Below are positions 20,046-27,726 of a stretch of 64,000 nucleotides of DNA, one piece after another. Within the stretch, counting starts at the first letter, position 1, and each line of letters opens with the position of its first letter. Both the position numbers and the translations under genes were made by a program. This DNA comes from Leifsonia shinshuensis. GTDB lineage: Bacteria; Actinomycetota; Actinomycetes; Actinomycetales; Microbacteriaceae. Under the pieces are notes generated by a model. It ran no database searches. It saw only the letters and a program-made list of their open reading frames with translations, and was not told the origin of the DNA. The stretch lies in the NCBI RefSeq assembly GCF_014217625.1, contig NZ_CP043641.1, positions 1,798,001-1,862,000 on the forward strand. The letters run 5' to 3'.

Positions 20046-21452
20046 TCAGCGGGTCTCCTCGTCTGTGTTGCGGTCTGTGCTTGTCGTGTCGTCTGTGCTT
20101 GTCATGTTGTCTGTGCGCTCGATCGGCGCGAGCCGGTAGCCGCCGTCGAGGACGGCGGCACCCGGCGCGTACATCCGCAGCAGCGGACGGAACTCCCCCT
20201 CCGGCGCCGGCAGCCAGTTGGCGGCGGCCGTCGCGTCGGCCGGCCGTGCCGCGCTGATCGTGATGGTCAGTCCGCCGTCGTCGTCGTAGACGATCCCCGG
20301 CGTGCGGTCGCCGATCGAGTAGCGTCCGATCGGGTTCTCGACCAGGTAGTAGTGCGGGAGGTCGTACATGGTCAGCGACCAGAACGCGCCGACCGGCGGG
20401 GTCGGGCTCAGCCGCAGCCGGTAGACGTGCGCGCCGCTGAGCTGCTCGCCCGCGGCGTCCACGTAGGTCGGGAAGTATGCGGCCTCGTACGCGTGGTTGC
20501 CCCACAGTCCGCCGAGCGCGGCGGCGGCGCGGCGGGCGTAACGCGTGGTCGGGTCGGTGAGCCGCCACTCCCGGCCGTCGAGGGCGCCGACCTCGAAGAA
20601 GTCGGTGTTGTAGTCGAAGACGTGGAGGTTCACCTGCCAGCCGTCCGTCGTCGGCACCATCGAGTGCAGGGAGGACTCGAGCGCCTGTTTGCCGACGGCG
20701 TAGCCCTCCTCCAGCGCGTCGCGGACCTCCTGGGGCAGGTCGGCGATGGGCGTGGACCCGGTCAGGCCGATCGGCTCGTACGTCGCGAGCGCGTCGCGGT
20801 CGTGATCCGCGGGAGGGAACTCCTGCGACCACACCCGCATCCGCTCGAAGAAGGTGAGCGCGTCCGTCGGCCCGGCCTCCACCGCGGGGATGCCGGCCGG
20901 CGGTGCGAAGGTCTCCAGCGTCGGGGTGAGCGCGGTGGCGTCCTGGAGGGCGTGCACGGCGGGGAGGTCGTCCGCGCCGGCGACCGCCCAGCGGCCGACG
21001 ATCGTGCCGACGCGGGTCGGGAAGCGGATCACGGTGGCGTTCTCGCCGGGCTCCTCGTCCCATCCCGGCGGGACGAGCAGGAACTCCCCCGCCACCGACC
21101 CGGTCGCGCGCGTGCCGACGTAGGCGAAGTTGTTCGTCCAGGCGTCGACGAACTGGAGCACGTAGTACCGGTCACCGACAGCGGGGACGGTGAGCAGGAT
21201 GGGCCCGACGCTCAGGTCGAGCTGCGCGATCGAGTACAGGGTGTCGTTGTTGACCGAGACGAACGTGGTCTCCGGGCCGGCCAGCGTGCGCGCGTGCCCG
21301 AAGGCGTTGAACGGCGTCGGCGGAACCGCGCCGAGCCCGTCGTGGAGGAAGCGGCCGACCTGCTCCAGATCGAACACGAGCGGGAACCCGACGACGAACG
21401 CCTCGGAGGCGAGCTCGGCGATCCCGTGCTCGACGGATTCCTGCTCGGTCAT
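20046..21452 (-). CDS. DUF1254/DUF1214 domain protein
   Basis: A 468-residue protein with an N-terminal DUF1254 region (VNNDTLYSIAQLDLS, FQFVDAWTNNF) and a C-terminal DUF1214 region (FWSLTMYDLPHYYLVENPIGRYSIGD). These domains often occur together in proteins of unknown biochemical role. No signal peptide is seen. The C-terminal tail is Thr/Asp-rich and encoded by short repeats. It heads the run into pta, ackA and the lipoproteins, and a palindrome 29 bases upstream (21481-21497) probably controls the whole set. Confidence 0.85.
   Translation of the reverse strand: MTEQESVEHGIAELASEAFVVGFPLVFDLEQVGRFLHDGLGAVPPTPFNAFGHARTLAGPETTFVSVNNDTLYSIAQLDLSVGPILLTVPAVGDRYYVLQFVDAWTNNFAYVGTRATGSVAGEFLLVPPGWDEEPGENATVIRFPTRVGTIVGRWAVAGADDLPAVHALQDATALTPTLETFAPPAGIPAVEAGPTDALTFFERMRVWSQEFPPADHDRDALATYEPIGLTGSTPIADLPQEVRDALEEGYAVGKQALESSLHSMVPTTDGWQVNLHVFDYNTDFFEVGALDGREWRLTDPTTRYARRAAAALGGLWGNHAYEAAYFPTYVDAAGEQLSGAHVYRLRLSPTPPVGAFWSLTMYDLPHYYLVENPIGRYSIGDRTPGIVYDDDGGLTITISAARPADATAAANWLPAPEGEFRPLLRMYAPGAAVLDGGYRLAPIERTDNMTSTDDTTSTDRNTDEETR
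20061..20115 (-). repeat. Short direct repeats at the DUF1254 3' end
   Basis: GTCTGTG occurs four times at 12-18 bp spacing (20061, 20073, 20091, 20109) and encodes the TSTD-type tail. It looks like recent slippage expansion. Confidence 0.65.
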
Positions 21453-21480
21453 ACGCGCACCTCGACTCGTCGGAGTGTCA

Positions 21481-21497
21481 TTCTACAAAGCGTAGAA
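21481..21497 (-). promoter_or_regulatory. Operator-like palindrome upstream of the DUF1254-pta-ackA run
   Basis: TTCTAC and GTAGAA form perfect 6-bp arms around a 5-bp spacer. On the minus strand TAGAAT overlapping the palindrome could be the -10 box. The regulator is not identifiable from the window. Confidence 0.5.
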
Positions 21498-21575
21498 CAA
21501 TCTGGAGGATGGTGGTCAGCTGCTGTGCTGCCCACACTCTACGCGGCGCATGCGACGGGAGCCTGAACACGAAAA

Positions 21576-21664
21576 AGACCCCCCACGCACCCGCCAGAGC
21601 CCGGTTACCCTTGCTGCGTTTCCGCCCTGGGGGAGTTGGCCTGGATGGCGCCACGTGGGGAGCC
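21576..21664 (-). ncRNA. ffs: Signal recognition particle RNA (4.5S)
   Basis: The minus strand carries the SRP Alu-less helix-8 signature (GGCGGAAACGCAGCAAGGG, then TAACCGGGC). A closing stem is formed by CCCCACG near the 5' end and CGTGGGG near the 3' end. A T-rich terminator (TCTTTTTC) follows, and TAGACT at 21672-21677 (minus strand) is a suitable -10 box. Ends are approximate. The RNA pairs with Ffh to target membrane proteins. Confidence 0.88.
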
Positions 21665-21767
21665 GCAGAACAGTCTAGCGGGTGCGCCTGGGAGGCCGTG
21701 CACATCGGGGCCTCCGGCGTCCGCTAAGATATTGTGAGCCGTCGCCCGCAGGGGTGGTGGCGACCCA

Positions 21768-21855
21768 GGAGAATTCGCCTAGTGGCCTATGGCGCACGCT
21801 TGGAAAGCGTGTTGGGTGCAAGCCCTCGGGGGTTCGAATCCCCCATTCTCCGCCA
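21768..21855 (+). tRNA. tRNA-Ser (GGA anticodon)
   Basis: An 88-base gene with acceptor stem GGAGAAT/ATTCTCC, anticodon GGA at 21802-21804 in CTTGGAAAG, a long class II variable arm, T-arm GGGGG-TTCGAAT-CCCCC, and an encoded CCA at 21853-21855. TAAGAT at 21725-21730 is a candidate -10 box. The tRNA is followed by two partial copies of its own 3' end. Confidence 0.96.
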
Positions 21856-21890
21856 CAGTTTGATCACCGGGGTGCGCGCTCAGCGTCACC

Positions 21891-21918
21891 GGGAGTTCGA
21901 ATCCCGCATTCTCCGCCA
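21891..21918 (+). repeat. Degenerate copy of the tRNA-Ser 3' end (copy 1)
   Basis: GGGAGTTCGAATCCCGCATT followed by CTCCGCCA repeats the T-arm, acceptor 3' strand and CCA of the adjacent tRNA-Ser, with mismatches in the T stem. A preceding segment (CCGGGGTGCGCGC) is shared with the next copy. The 5' half of a tRNA is absent. Confidence 0.85.
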
Positions 21919-21961
21919 GTTTTGAGTGAGGCGTCGCCGGGGTGCGCGCGCAGCGTCGTCC

Positions 21962-21989
21962 GGGAGTTCGAATCCCCCATTCTCCGCCA
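21962..21989 (+). repeat. Degenerate copy of the tRNA-Ser 3' end (copy 2)
   Basis: Second partial copy, spaced 71 bp from the first and identical to the tRNA from TTCGAATCCCCC through CCGCCA. All three copies are followed within two bases by AGTTT. The pattern fits repeated use of the tRNA end as an integration site, or degenerate tandem duplication. Confidence 0.85.
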
Positions 21990-22017
21990 GTTTCCTTGAA
22001 TCACATTTCCAACGACC

Positions 22018-22950
22018 TCACGACGAGTCCGTCGAGAGCTGTCGTTGCTGTCTCCGGAACCGGGCGGGCGTCTCACCGACCGCGGTGCGGAAGGCGCGGG
22101 AAAAGGCGGACTCGGACTGATAGCCGACCCGTGCCGCGATGGTGGAGATCGTCGAATCAGAGCTGACCAGCAGGTCCGCCGCCGTCATCAGCCTCGCCCG
22201 AGTCAGGAACACGCCGTAGGTCATCCCCGTCCCGGCGGAGAAGCGACGGATGAACGTCGCGCGCGACATCGCCAGCTGTCGGCTGAGCGCGATGATCGAC
22301 CAGTCCTCGCCCGGTTCTGCCAGGATCCGCCGGATGACGCCGCCGAGCTGGTCGTCGGGGTTCGCCGTCCACAGTCGCGCGCGGCCGCCCGCCGTGCCCG
22401 ACGTCCGCAACACCAGGGCGATCAGCACCGTGCAGAGGGCCGACATGATCGCTGCGGACCCCTCGGTGTCGTGCTCGGCCTCCGACCGCATCAGCTCCGC
22501 CAGCCGCGTGAGGGCGGCACGCCCATCCTCCGAGTCGAAAACGGAGGCGAGCGTCGGCGTGGGCAGGGAGCCGAACAGGATCGCGCCTGCGCCGGCCCCG
22601 ACGTTGTAGTGGCCGCAGAACAGATCCATCACCGGGCTGCCGCCTTCGGCGCTCGAGGTGAAAGCGAGCGAGGTGCCCCGACGCTCGACCGTGCCGTGGA
22701 CCGCCCCGGTCCCCGCGGTCAGGATCCGGTGCACGCCTCCCGACGGGATGACGGCGACGTCGCCCGCCTTCATCGGGTAGAGCTCTCCGCCGACCTCGAG
22801 GGTGCACTCCCCCTCCAGGAGCACATGGAACGGGATGTCCCTCGCCCCCTCGGGATCGACCTCCATCCGGGTCGACCCGGCCAGCCGGCAGCGCTTGTCG
22901 AGGGTCGCCTCGAGGCGCGCCATGCGCAGGAGTCGGCTGATCCCATCCAT
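22018..22950 (-). CDS. AraC family regulator with cupin sensor domain (RclR-like)
   Basis: A 310-residue regulator. Residues 1-190 form a cupin_6-type domain (FHVLLEGECTLEVGGELYPMKAGDVAVIPSG region) like that of RclR, the reactive-chlorine sensor. The last 100 residues are a double helix-turn-helix (LSRQLAMSRATFIRRF and VGYQSESAFSRAF). It is divergent from an RclA-like flavoprotein with a 73-bp gap, the same partnership as rclR-rclA (known in E. coli). A cysteine in the cupin domain (FCGHYN) is near where RclR senses oxidants, but equivalence is not proven. Confidence 0.85.
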   Translation of the reverse strand: MDGISRLLRMARLEATLDKRCRLAGSTRMEVDPEGARDIPFHVLLEGECTLEVGGELYPMKAGDVAVIPSGGVHRILTAGTGAVHGTVERRGTSLAFTSSAEGGSPVMDLFCGHYNVGAGAGAILFGSLPTPTLASVFDSEDGRAALTRLAELMRSEAEHDTEGSAAIMSALCTVLIALVLRTSGTAGGRARLWTANPDDQLGGVIRRILAEPGEDWSIIALSRQLAMSRATFIRRFSAGTGMTYGVFLTRARLMTAADLLVSSDSTISTIAARVGYQSESAFSRAFRTAVGETPARFRRQQRQLSTDSS

Positions 22951-22977
22951 TCTGAGACTCTAGAGCATCTTTCTGAG
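22950..22977. promoter_or_regulatory. Direct repeats in the regulator/flavoprotein divergent gap
   Basis: TTCTGAG occurs at 22950-22956 and 22971-22977, a 21-bp spacing equal to two helical turns, as expected for an AraC-type dimer. They flank an ACTCTAGAGC core. Confidence 0.45.
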
Positions 22978-23023
22978 CTTGTGGAACCAATTCGTATCTC
23001 GCTATCCAGGGACACTGAGATCT

Positions 23024-24409
23024 ATGGACACCACAACAGCTCTCACAGCGGACGTTCTCGTCATCGGATTCGGCAAGGGCGGCAAGACCGCGGCGCACGC
23101 GCTCACCGACGCCGGCAAGCGCGTCATCCTCGTCGAAGAGTCGGAGGAGATGTACGGCGGCACCTGCCCCAACGTCGGCTGTGTGCCGACCAAGATGCTG
23201 GTGCACTACTCCAACTCCAAGCGGCTGGAGGACGAGGCGCAGGAGTTCTTCGCCAACTCGATCGAGGGCGTGCGCGCGCTCACCTCGGCCTTCCGCGCAG
23301 GCAACTTCGAGGCGCTCGACGGCAAGGACACCGCCACGGTCATCACCGGGCCCGCCCGCTTCGTCGACGCCCACACCGTGGCCGTCGGGCAGGGGCAGGA
23401 CGAGATCACCGTCACTGCGCCGACCATCCTCATCAACACCGGCTCGGAGCCCATCGTCCCGGCGATCGAGGGCTTGGCCTCCAGCCCGCACGCCGTCAGT
23501 AGCACCGAGCTGACCAAGGCGGGCGCCCTCCCGAAGCACCTCGTCATCATCGGCGGTGGCTACCTGGGCCTCGAGTTCGCCTCCATCTACCGCCACTTCG
23601 GGTCGGAGGTCACCGTGCTGGAAGCGGCCGACCGCCTGCTGCCGAAGGAGGACGACGACGTCGCGGACGTCGCGACCGGCATCCTCGCCGGAGACGGCAT
23701 CACCCTCGTCACCGGCGCCGTGGTCACCGGCGTGACCGACACGGCCGACGCGGCGACCATCCATTACACCAAGGACGGCGCCACACATGAGGTCGCAGCA
23801 GACGCCTTCCTGGCAGCCACCGGCCGCCGCCCCGCGACGGAGCGACTGAACCTCGCCGCCGCCGACGTCGCCACCACGAGCCGCGGCGCGATCGTCGTCG
23901 ACGAGCACCTGCGCACCAGCCAGCCGCACATCTTCGCCCTCGGCGACGTCAACGGCGGGCCGCAGTTCACGTACGTGTCGCTCGACGACGCGCGCATCGT
24001 GATCGACCAGCTGCTCGGGGCGGGCGGCCGGTCGACCGCCGATCGTGTCGCCGTGCCGCGCACCCTGTTCATCACGCCTCCGCTGGCGACGGTGGGGCTG
24101 ACCGAGCGGGAGGCGCGCGCCGACGGGCGGAACATCAGAGTGGCCCGCGAGCTGGTCGCCGACATCGTCGCGATGCCCCGCGCCTACACGGTGGAGGAGA
24201 CCCGCGGCGTGATGAAGTTCATCCTCGACGCCGACACCGATCAGATCCTCGGCGCAGCCATCCTCAGCATCGACGCACAGGAGATCATCAACCTCGTCGC
24301 GCTGGCGATGCGGCAGAAGGTCACCGCGACGGAACTGAAGTCCGCGATCTACACCCACCCCAGCAGCACCGAGGCCCTCAACGAGGTCCTGGGGGTCATC
24401 GTCGCCTGA
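23024..24409 (+). CDS. RclA-like pyridine nucleotide-disulfide oxidoreductase
   Basis: FAD flavoprotein of 461 aa related to mercuric reductase and dihydrolipoamide dehydrogenase, closest in plan to RclA (Cu(II) reductase, reactive-chlorine defence). It has an FAD motif (GFGKGGKTAA), the redox disulfide GGTCPNVGCVPTK near residue 45, the NAD motif IGGGYLGLEFAS, and a C-terminal dimer domain with THPSSTE providing the His-Glu pair. Start ATG 23024 (MDTTTALTADV) matches the family. The adjacent cupin-AraC regulator supports RclA over Lpd or MerA, and there is no N-terminal heavy-metal domain. Confidence 0.85.
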   Translation: MDTTTALTADVLVIGFGKGGKTAAHALTDAGKRVILVEESEEMYGGTCPNVGCVPTKMLVHYSNSKRLEDEAQEFFANSIEGVRALTSAFRAGNFEALDGKDTATVITGPARFVDAHTVAVGQGQDEITVTAPTILINTGSEPIVPAIEGLASSPHAVSSTELTKAGALPKHLVIIGGGYLGLEFASIYRHFGSEVTVLEAADRLLPKEDDDVADVATGILAGDGITLVTGAVVTGVTDTADAATIHYTKDGATHEVAADAFLAATGRRPATERLNLAAADVATTSRGAIVVDEHLRTSQPHIFALGDVNGGPQFTYVSLDDARIVIDQLLGAGGRSTADRVAVPRTLFITPPLATVGLTEREARADGRNIRVARELVADIVAMPRAYTVEETRGVMKFILDADTDQILGAAILSIDAQEIINLVALAMRQKVTATELKSAIYTHPSSTEALNEVLGVIVA

Positions 24410-24418
24410 ACACACACC

Positions 24419-24454
24419 GGTGGGCTGCGAACCGGATACGGGACGCAGCCCACC
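24419..24454 (+). terminator. Hairpin after the RclA-like gene
   Basis: An 11-bp perfect stem, GGTGGGCTGCG with CGCAGCCCACC, around a 14-base loop, starting nine bases after the stop codon. No T-tract. Confidence 0.65.
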
Positions 24455-24593
24455 ACGGCCCACATCGCATCGACCGCTGGGTGCGTCTTGTTTCGCCGCG
24501 TGACGGCCTCCCGTGACCGCGCCGCCGTACCCGCCTACACTCGCTGCAACGTCGCGCACCGCGCGCGACACCACCGACCGTGAGAAGGACATC

Positions 24594-24929
24594 GTGACCC
24601 GTCAGCCCAGCCCCACCGCGAAGGACGCCCTGCTCCGGGCCGCCTCCGGGCAGGGCGCGGACATGTTCGACGACGGGTACGCCCTGCACCCGATCGCACG
24701 CCAGGCCGCGATCGCCACCCCGTCGCACTGGGTGGACGTGTTCGTCGTCTCCGCCGGCGAGGACGGCTGGATCGAGCTCGCCGACCTCGACGGCGGCATC
24801 CTCCGGGGCTGGCACTACGACGACCTGCGCGAGGTGCTCGCACCGGGCGCGCCCGTCGCCGTCCACACGCTCTACGGCGTGCTCGCGGCCGGCGACGAGC
24901 TCCTCAATGTGCGCCTCGCCCTCGACTGA
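24594..24929 (+). CDS. Hypothetical protein
   Basis: A 111-residue soluble protein of unknown family. It contains WVDVFVVSAGEDGWIELADLDGG and WHYDDLREVL, with no signal peptide or membrane segment. GTG at 24594 is chosen because GAGAAGGA lies five bases upstream. The gene has its own upstream gap of 184 bp after the flavoprotein terminator, and converges on the Cys/Met-rich gene. Confidence 0.7.
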   Translation: MTRQPSPTAKDALLRAASGQGADMFDDGYALHPIARQAAIATPSHWVDVFVVSAGEDGWIELADLDGGILRGWHYDDLREVLAPGAPVAVHTLYGVLAAGDELLNVRLALD

Positions 24930-24934
24930 AGCCG

Positions 24935-24950
24935 CGTAGCCCGGGCTACG
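24935..24950. terminator. Palindrome between convergent genes
   Basis: CGTAGCCCGGGCTACG is a perfect 16-bp palindrome that includes the stop codon of the Cys/Met-rich gene and lies six bases past the stop of the convergent hypothetical gene. It could end transcription both ways. Confidence 0.45.
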
Positions 24951-25371
24951 ACGCCATCATCGGCTTCATGGATGCCATCATCGCGTCGCACGCGTCGGCG
25001 CAGTTCCTGCAGACCTGAGCGCACATCGTCGCAGACGCGCTGTCGCCCATCCCCCCGCAGTCGTCCGCGCAGGCCCGGCACATCGCCGACGTCGCCTGCA
25101 GCATCGCCATCATCGCGGCCATGTCCCCGCCGTTCGTCGGCATCGGGCGCAGCATCATGCGCATCATCGTGTTGCACATCTCGGCGCAGCTCATGCACAT
25201 CGCCGATCCGGACATGCCGTCCATCGACATCGAGCCCGCGCACATCGTGCACGCCTGCTCGCACGCCGAGCACGCCTCGATACATCGCTGCATCATCGTC
25301 ATGTCCATGCCGGCCATCGGCCCCTGGGCCGACTCGCTCATCATCGACATCATTCCGCTCATCTGATCCAC
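24946..25371 (-). CDS. Cys/Met-rich four-helix protein (DUF326, probable copper storage)
   Basis: A 141-residue protein with 15 cysteines and about 34 methionines. Cysteines recur as CxxxC/CxxC along predicted helices (CIEACSACEQACTMC, CMSCAEMC, CRACADDC, CAQVCRNCADAC), the pattern of DUF326 and the Csp copper-storage proteins. There is no signal peptide, so it would be cytosolic like Csp3. The Met-rich tracts (MSGMMSMM, MAGMDMTMM, MMRMM) are additional. GTG at 25371 has GGGAGG about ten bases upstream; ATG at 25362 is an alternative. The Shine-Dalgarno sits in a hairpin. Copper binding is inferred from composition and family. Confidence 0.8.
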   Translation of the reverse strand: MDQMSGMMSMMSESAQGPMAGMDMTMMQRCIEACSACEQACTMCAGSMSMDGMSGSAMCMSCAEMCNTMMRMMLRPMPTNGGDMAAMMAMLQATSAMCRACADDCGGMGDSASATMCAQVCRNCADACDAMMASMKPMMAS

Positions 25372-25381
25372 AGCGCACCCA

Positions 25382-25401
25382 CCTCCCGCCGGCACGGGAG
25401 G
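25382..25401 (-). promoter_or_regulatory. Hairpin masking the Shine-Dalgarno of the Cys/Met-rich gene
   Basis: CCTCCCG and CGGGAGG form a perfect 7-bp stem with a 6-base loop. On the minus-strand message the 3' arm is the ribosome-binding site itself, so the closed stem would block translation. Confidence 0.5.
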
Positions 25402-25467
25402 CAGGGCGCCCCAGATCGACCGTGCGCGACACCCGCAACGATAGGAGGGTGCGCGTGGGCCCACAAG

Positions 25468-26406
25468 CTAGTCGAGCAGGTCCTCCCACAGCGCCGTCGA
25501 GATGTAGCGCTCGCCGGTGTCCGCGACGATGGCGACGATGGTCTTGCCCGCGTTCTCCGGCCGCGCCGCGACCTGGAGCGCCGCCCAGACGATCGCGCCG
25601 GACGAGATCCCGGCGAGGATGCCCTCCTCGGCCGCGAGCCGCTTGGCGGTCTCGATCGAGTCGGGGAACGCCACGTCGATCACCTCGTCGTAGACGCTCG
25701 TGTCGAGCAGTTCCGGGACGAAGTTCGCGCCGAGGCCCTGGATCTTGTGCGGGCCGGGCTTGCCGCCGGACAGGATCGGGGAGTCGACGGGCTCCACCGC
25801 GATGACCTGCACCTCGGGCTTGCGCTCCTTGAGCAGCCGGCCGACGCCGGTGATCGTGCCGCCGGTGCCGATCCCGGCCACCAGGATGTCGATGCCGCCG
25901 TCGGTGTCGGCCCAGATCTCCTCCGCCGTCGTGGCGCGGTGGATGGCGGGGTTGGCCTCGTTGGCGAACTGCTGCGCCCAGATCGCGTTGTCCGTCTCGG
26001 CGACGATCCGCTGAGCGGCCTCCACCGCCCCGCGCATGCCCTCCGGGCCGGGCGTCAGGACGATCTCGGCGCCGAACGCGCGCAGCAGCACGCGCCGCTC
26101 CTTGCTCATCGTCTCCGGCATCGAGAGGATGACCTTGTACCCGCGGGCCGCGCCGACCATCGCGAGCGCGATGCCCGTGTTACCGCTGGTGCCTTCCACG
26201 ATCGTCCCGCCCGGGCGCAGCGCGCCGGACTTCTCGGCGGCGTCGATGATCGCGACGCCGATCCGGTCCTTCACGCTCCCGGCCGGGTTGAAGAACTCCA
26301 GCTTGACCAGCACGGTGGCGTCGCCGTCGGCAGCAAGCCGGTTCAGCTTGACCAGGGGCGTCCGGCCGACGGCCGCGGTGATGTCCTCGTAGACGTTCGT
26401 GGGCAT
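25468..26406 (-). CDS. cysK: Cysteine synthase (O-acetylserine sulfhydrylase)
   Basis: PLP enzyme that makes cysteine from O-acetylserine and sulfide. The protein is 312 aa. The PLP lysine is in GSVKDR (about residue 44), and the phosphate loops are EGTSGNTG and GTGGTITG. The ATG at 26406 follows GAAAGAGAG. It lies 38 bases after the flavoprotein gene at the end of the sulfate-assimilation block on the same strand, so it consumes the sulfide that block makes. Confidence 0.97.
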   Translation of the reverse strand: MPTNVYEDITAAVGRTPLVKLNRLAADGDATVLVKLEFFNPAGSVKDRIGVAIIDAAEKSGALRPGGTIVEGTSGNTGIALAMVGAARGYKVILSMPETMSKERRVLLRAFGAEIVLTPGPEGMRGAVEAAQRIVAETDNAIWAQQFANEANPAIHRATTAEEIWADTDGGIDILVAGIGTGGTITGVGRLLKERKPEVQVIAVEPVDSPILSGGKPGPHKIQGLGANFVPELLDTSVYDEVIDVAFPDSIETAKRLAAEEGILAGISSGAIVWAALQVAARPENAGKTIVAIVADTGERYISTALWEDLLD

Positions 26407-26444
26407 GGTCTCTCTTTCGTGGATGTGTCGGATGCGGGGTGTGG

Positions 26445-27389
26445 TCAGGGGCGGCCGGCGAGCGGCCGCGGCGCGAAGGCGGTGACGCCCTGGAGGTCGT
26501 CGACGATGGCGGCGGCGGTGCGCGCGCCGTTGCCGGCGGCGATGATCATCTGCTGCGGCCCGGGAGCCGCCACGTCGCCCGCTGCGTAGAGACCGGGGAT
26601 GGAGGTCCTGCCGCCGTCGTCGGTGATCAGGAAGCCGTCGGCCGACTGCTGGGGGTGGATGTCGTCGATGAAGCTCGTCGCGACGGTCCACTGCGGCCGG
26701 ACGAAGCCGCCCTCGATCGGGATGGATCTGCCGTCGTGCAGGAGCACGGAGCTGACGGCCCCGCGCTCACCCTCGAGGTCGGCGATCAGACCGCGCTCGA
26801 CGCGGATGCCGAGCGCGCTCAGCGCGGTCTCCTCGTCGGCGGTGACCACTCCGGCGGCATTGGTGAAGACGGTGAGCTCGGTCGTCCAGCGCGCCAGGTG
26901 CACGGCGCGGCGGGCGAGGTCGGGCGTCTCGCCGATGAGCGCGAGCGGCTTGCCACGAAGATCCCAGGCGTCGCACGCGACGCAGCTGAAGACGCTCATC
27001 CCGTAGTACGAGCGGATGCTCGGCAGCGCGGGCAGCGTCTCGGTCAGGCCGGTGGTGAGCAGGACGGCGCCGGCGGAGACCGTGCACTGCTCCCCCGGCG
27101 CCCGGCCCGCGATCTCCACCAGGAATCCGTCCCCCTCCTTCCGCACGGAGGTCACCGCCCGCCGCTCCACGTGCTCGACGTTCTCGTAGACGGCCAGCTC
27201 GGCCTTGGCGAGCGAGCGCAACTCGGTGGGCCGGATGCCGTCCCTGGTCAGGAAGCCGTGCGAGCGGAGGGTGGCCGAGTTGCGCGGGCGGCTCGCGTCC
27301 ACCAGGGCGACGTCGACCAGTGCGCGGGCGAGGTTCAGGGTGGCGGACAGCCCGGCCGGGCCGCCGCCGATGACGACGACATCAGGCAT
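26445..27389 (-). CDS. Thioredoxin-reductase-like FAD/NAD(P) oxidoreductase
   Basis: A 314-residue flavoprotein with N-terminal FAD motif [11 protein letters not shown], a middle CVAC redox pair (about residue 145, where thioredoxin reductase has CATC), and a C-terminal FAD segment [11 protein letters not shown]. The NADPH domain motif is eroded ([11 protein letters not shown] instead of GGGxxA), so cofactor use is uncertain. It overlaps the ferredoxin gene by eight bases and lies before cysK, placing it in sulfur assimilation. A role in ferredoxin-, thioredoxin- or sulfite-linked electron transfer is inferred. Confidence 0.8.
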   Translation of the reverse strand: MPDVVVIGGGPAGLSATLNLARALVDVALVDASRPRNSATLRSHGFLTRDGIRPTELRSLAKAELAVYENVEHVERRAVTSVRKEGDGFLVEIAGRAPGEQCTVSAGAVLLTTGLTETLPALPSIRSYYGMSVFSCVACDAWDLRGKPLALIGETPDLARRAVHLARWTTELTVFTNAAGVVTADEETALSALGIRVERGLIADLEGERGAVSSVLLHDGRSIPIEGGFVRPQWTVATSFIDDIHPQQSADGFLITDDGGRTSIPGLYAAGDVAAPGPQQMIIAAGNGARTAAAIVDDLQGVTAFAPRPLAGRP

Positions 27390-27726
27390 GCACGCCCACC
27401 TGCGACGACTCGGCCAGCGGCGGCAGCGCCGCGATCAGCGGGTGGTCGTACGGCTGCGGGCCGACCTTTGCGGCTCCGCCCGGGTTGCCGAGCTCGGTGA
27501 AGAACTCGACGTTGGCGGCGTGATAGTCGGCCCACTCCTCCGGGAGGTCGTCCTCGTAGTAGATCGCCTCGACCGGGCAGACCGGCTCGCACGCGCCGCA
27601 GTCGACGCACTCCTCCACATTGATGTAGAGCGAACGCTCCCCCTCGTAGATGCAGTCGACCGGGCACTCGTCGATACAGGCGCGGTCCTTCACGTCCACG
27701 CACGGCAGCGCGATCACATACGTCAT
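27382..27726 (-). CDS. Seven-iron ferredoxin (FdxA type)
   Basis: A 114-residue ferredoxin with two iron-sulfur sites. An N-terminal group CVDVKDRAC...CPVDC fits the 3Fe-4S/4Fe-4S arrangement of FdxA, and a second classic set CVDCGACEPVCP fits a 4Fe-4S cluster. The C-terminal extension is typical of the family. The gene overlaps fpr by four bases, so the pair is coupled and probably delivers electrons to sulfite reductase. Confidence 0.92.
   Translation of the reverse strand: MTYVIALPCVDVKDRACIDECPVDCIYEGERSLYINVEECVDCGACEPVCPVEAIYYEDDLPEEWADYHAANVEFFTELGNPGGAAKVGPQPYDHPLIAALPPLAESSQVGVHA

Noticed and set aside
21856..21989. CRISPR array or additional intact tRNA genes
   Set aside because: Only partial tRNA 3' ends repeat, with unequal spacing and no 5' halves, so neither applies.
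22157..24592. Minus-strand open frame of 811 codons
   Set aside because: It is antisense to the flavoprotein gene and out of frame with the AraC gene; no motif of its own.
25420..25460. CsoR-type copper operator before the Cys/Met-rich gene
   Set aside because: ACCC and GGGT are present but 12 bp apart and without the expected symmetric core; too weak to call.
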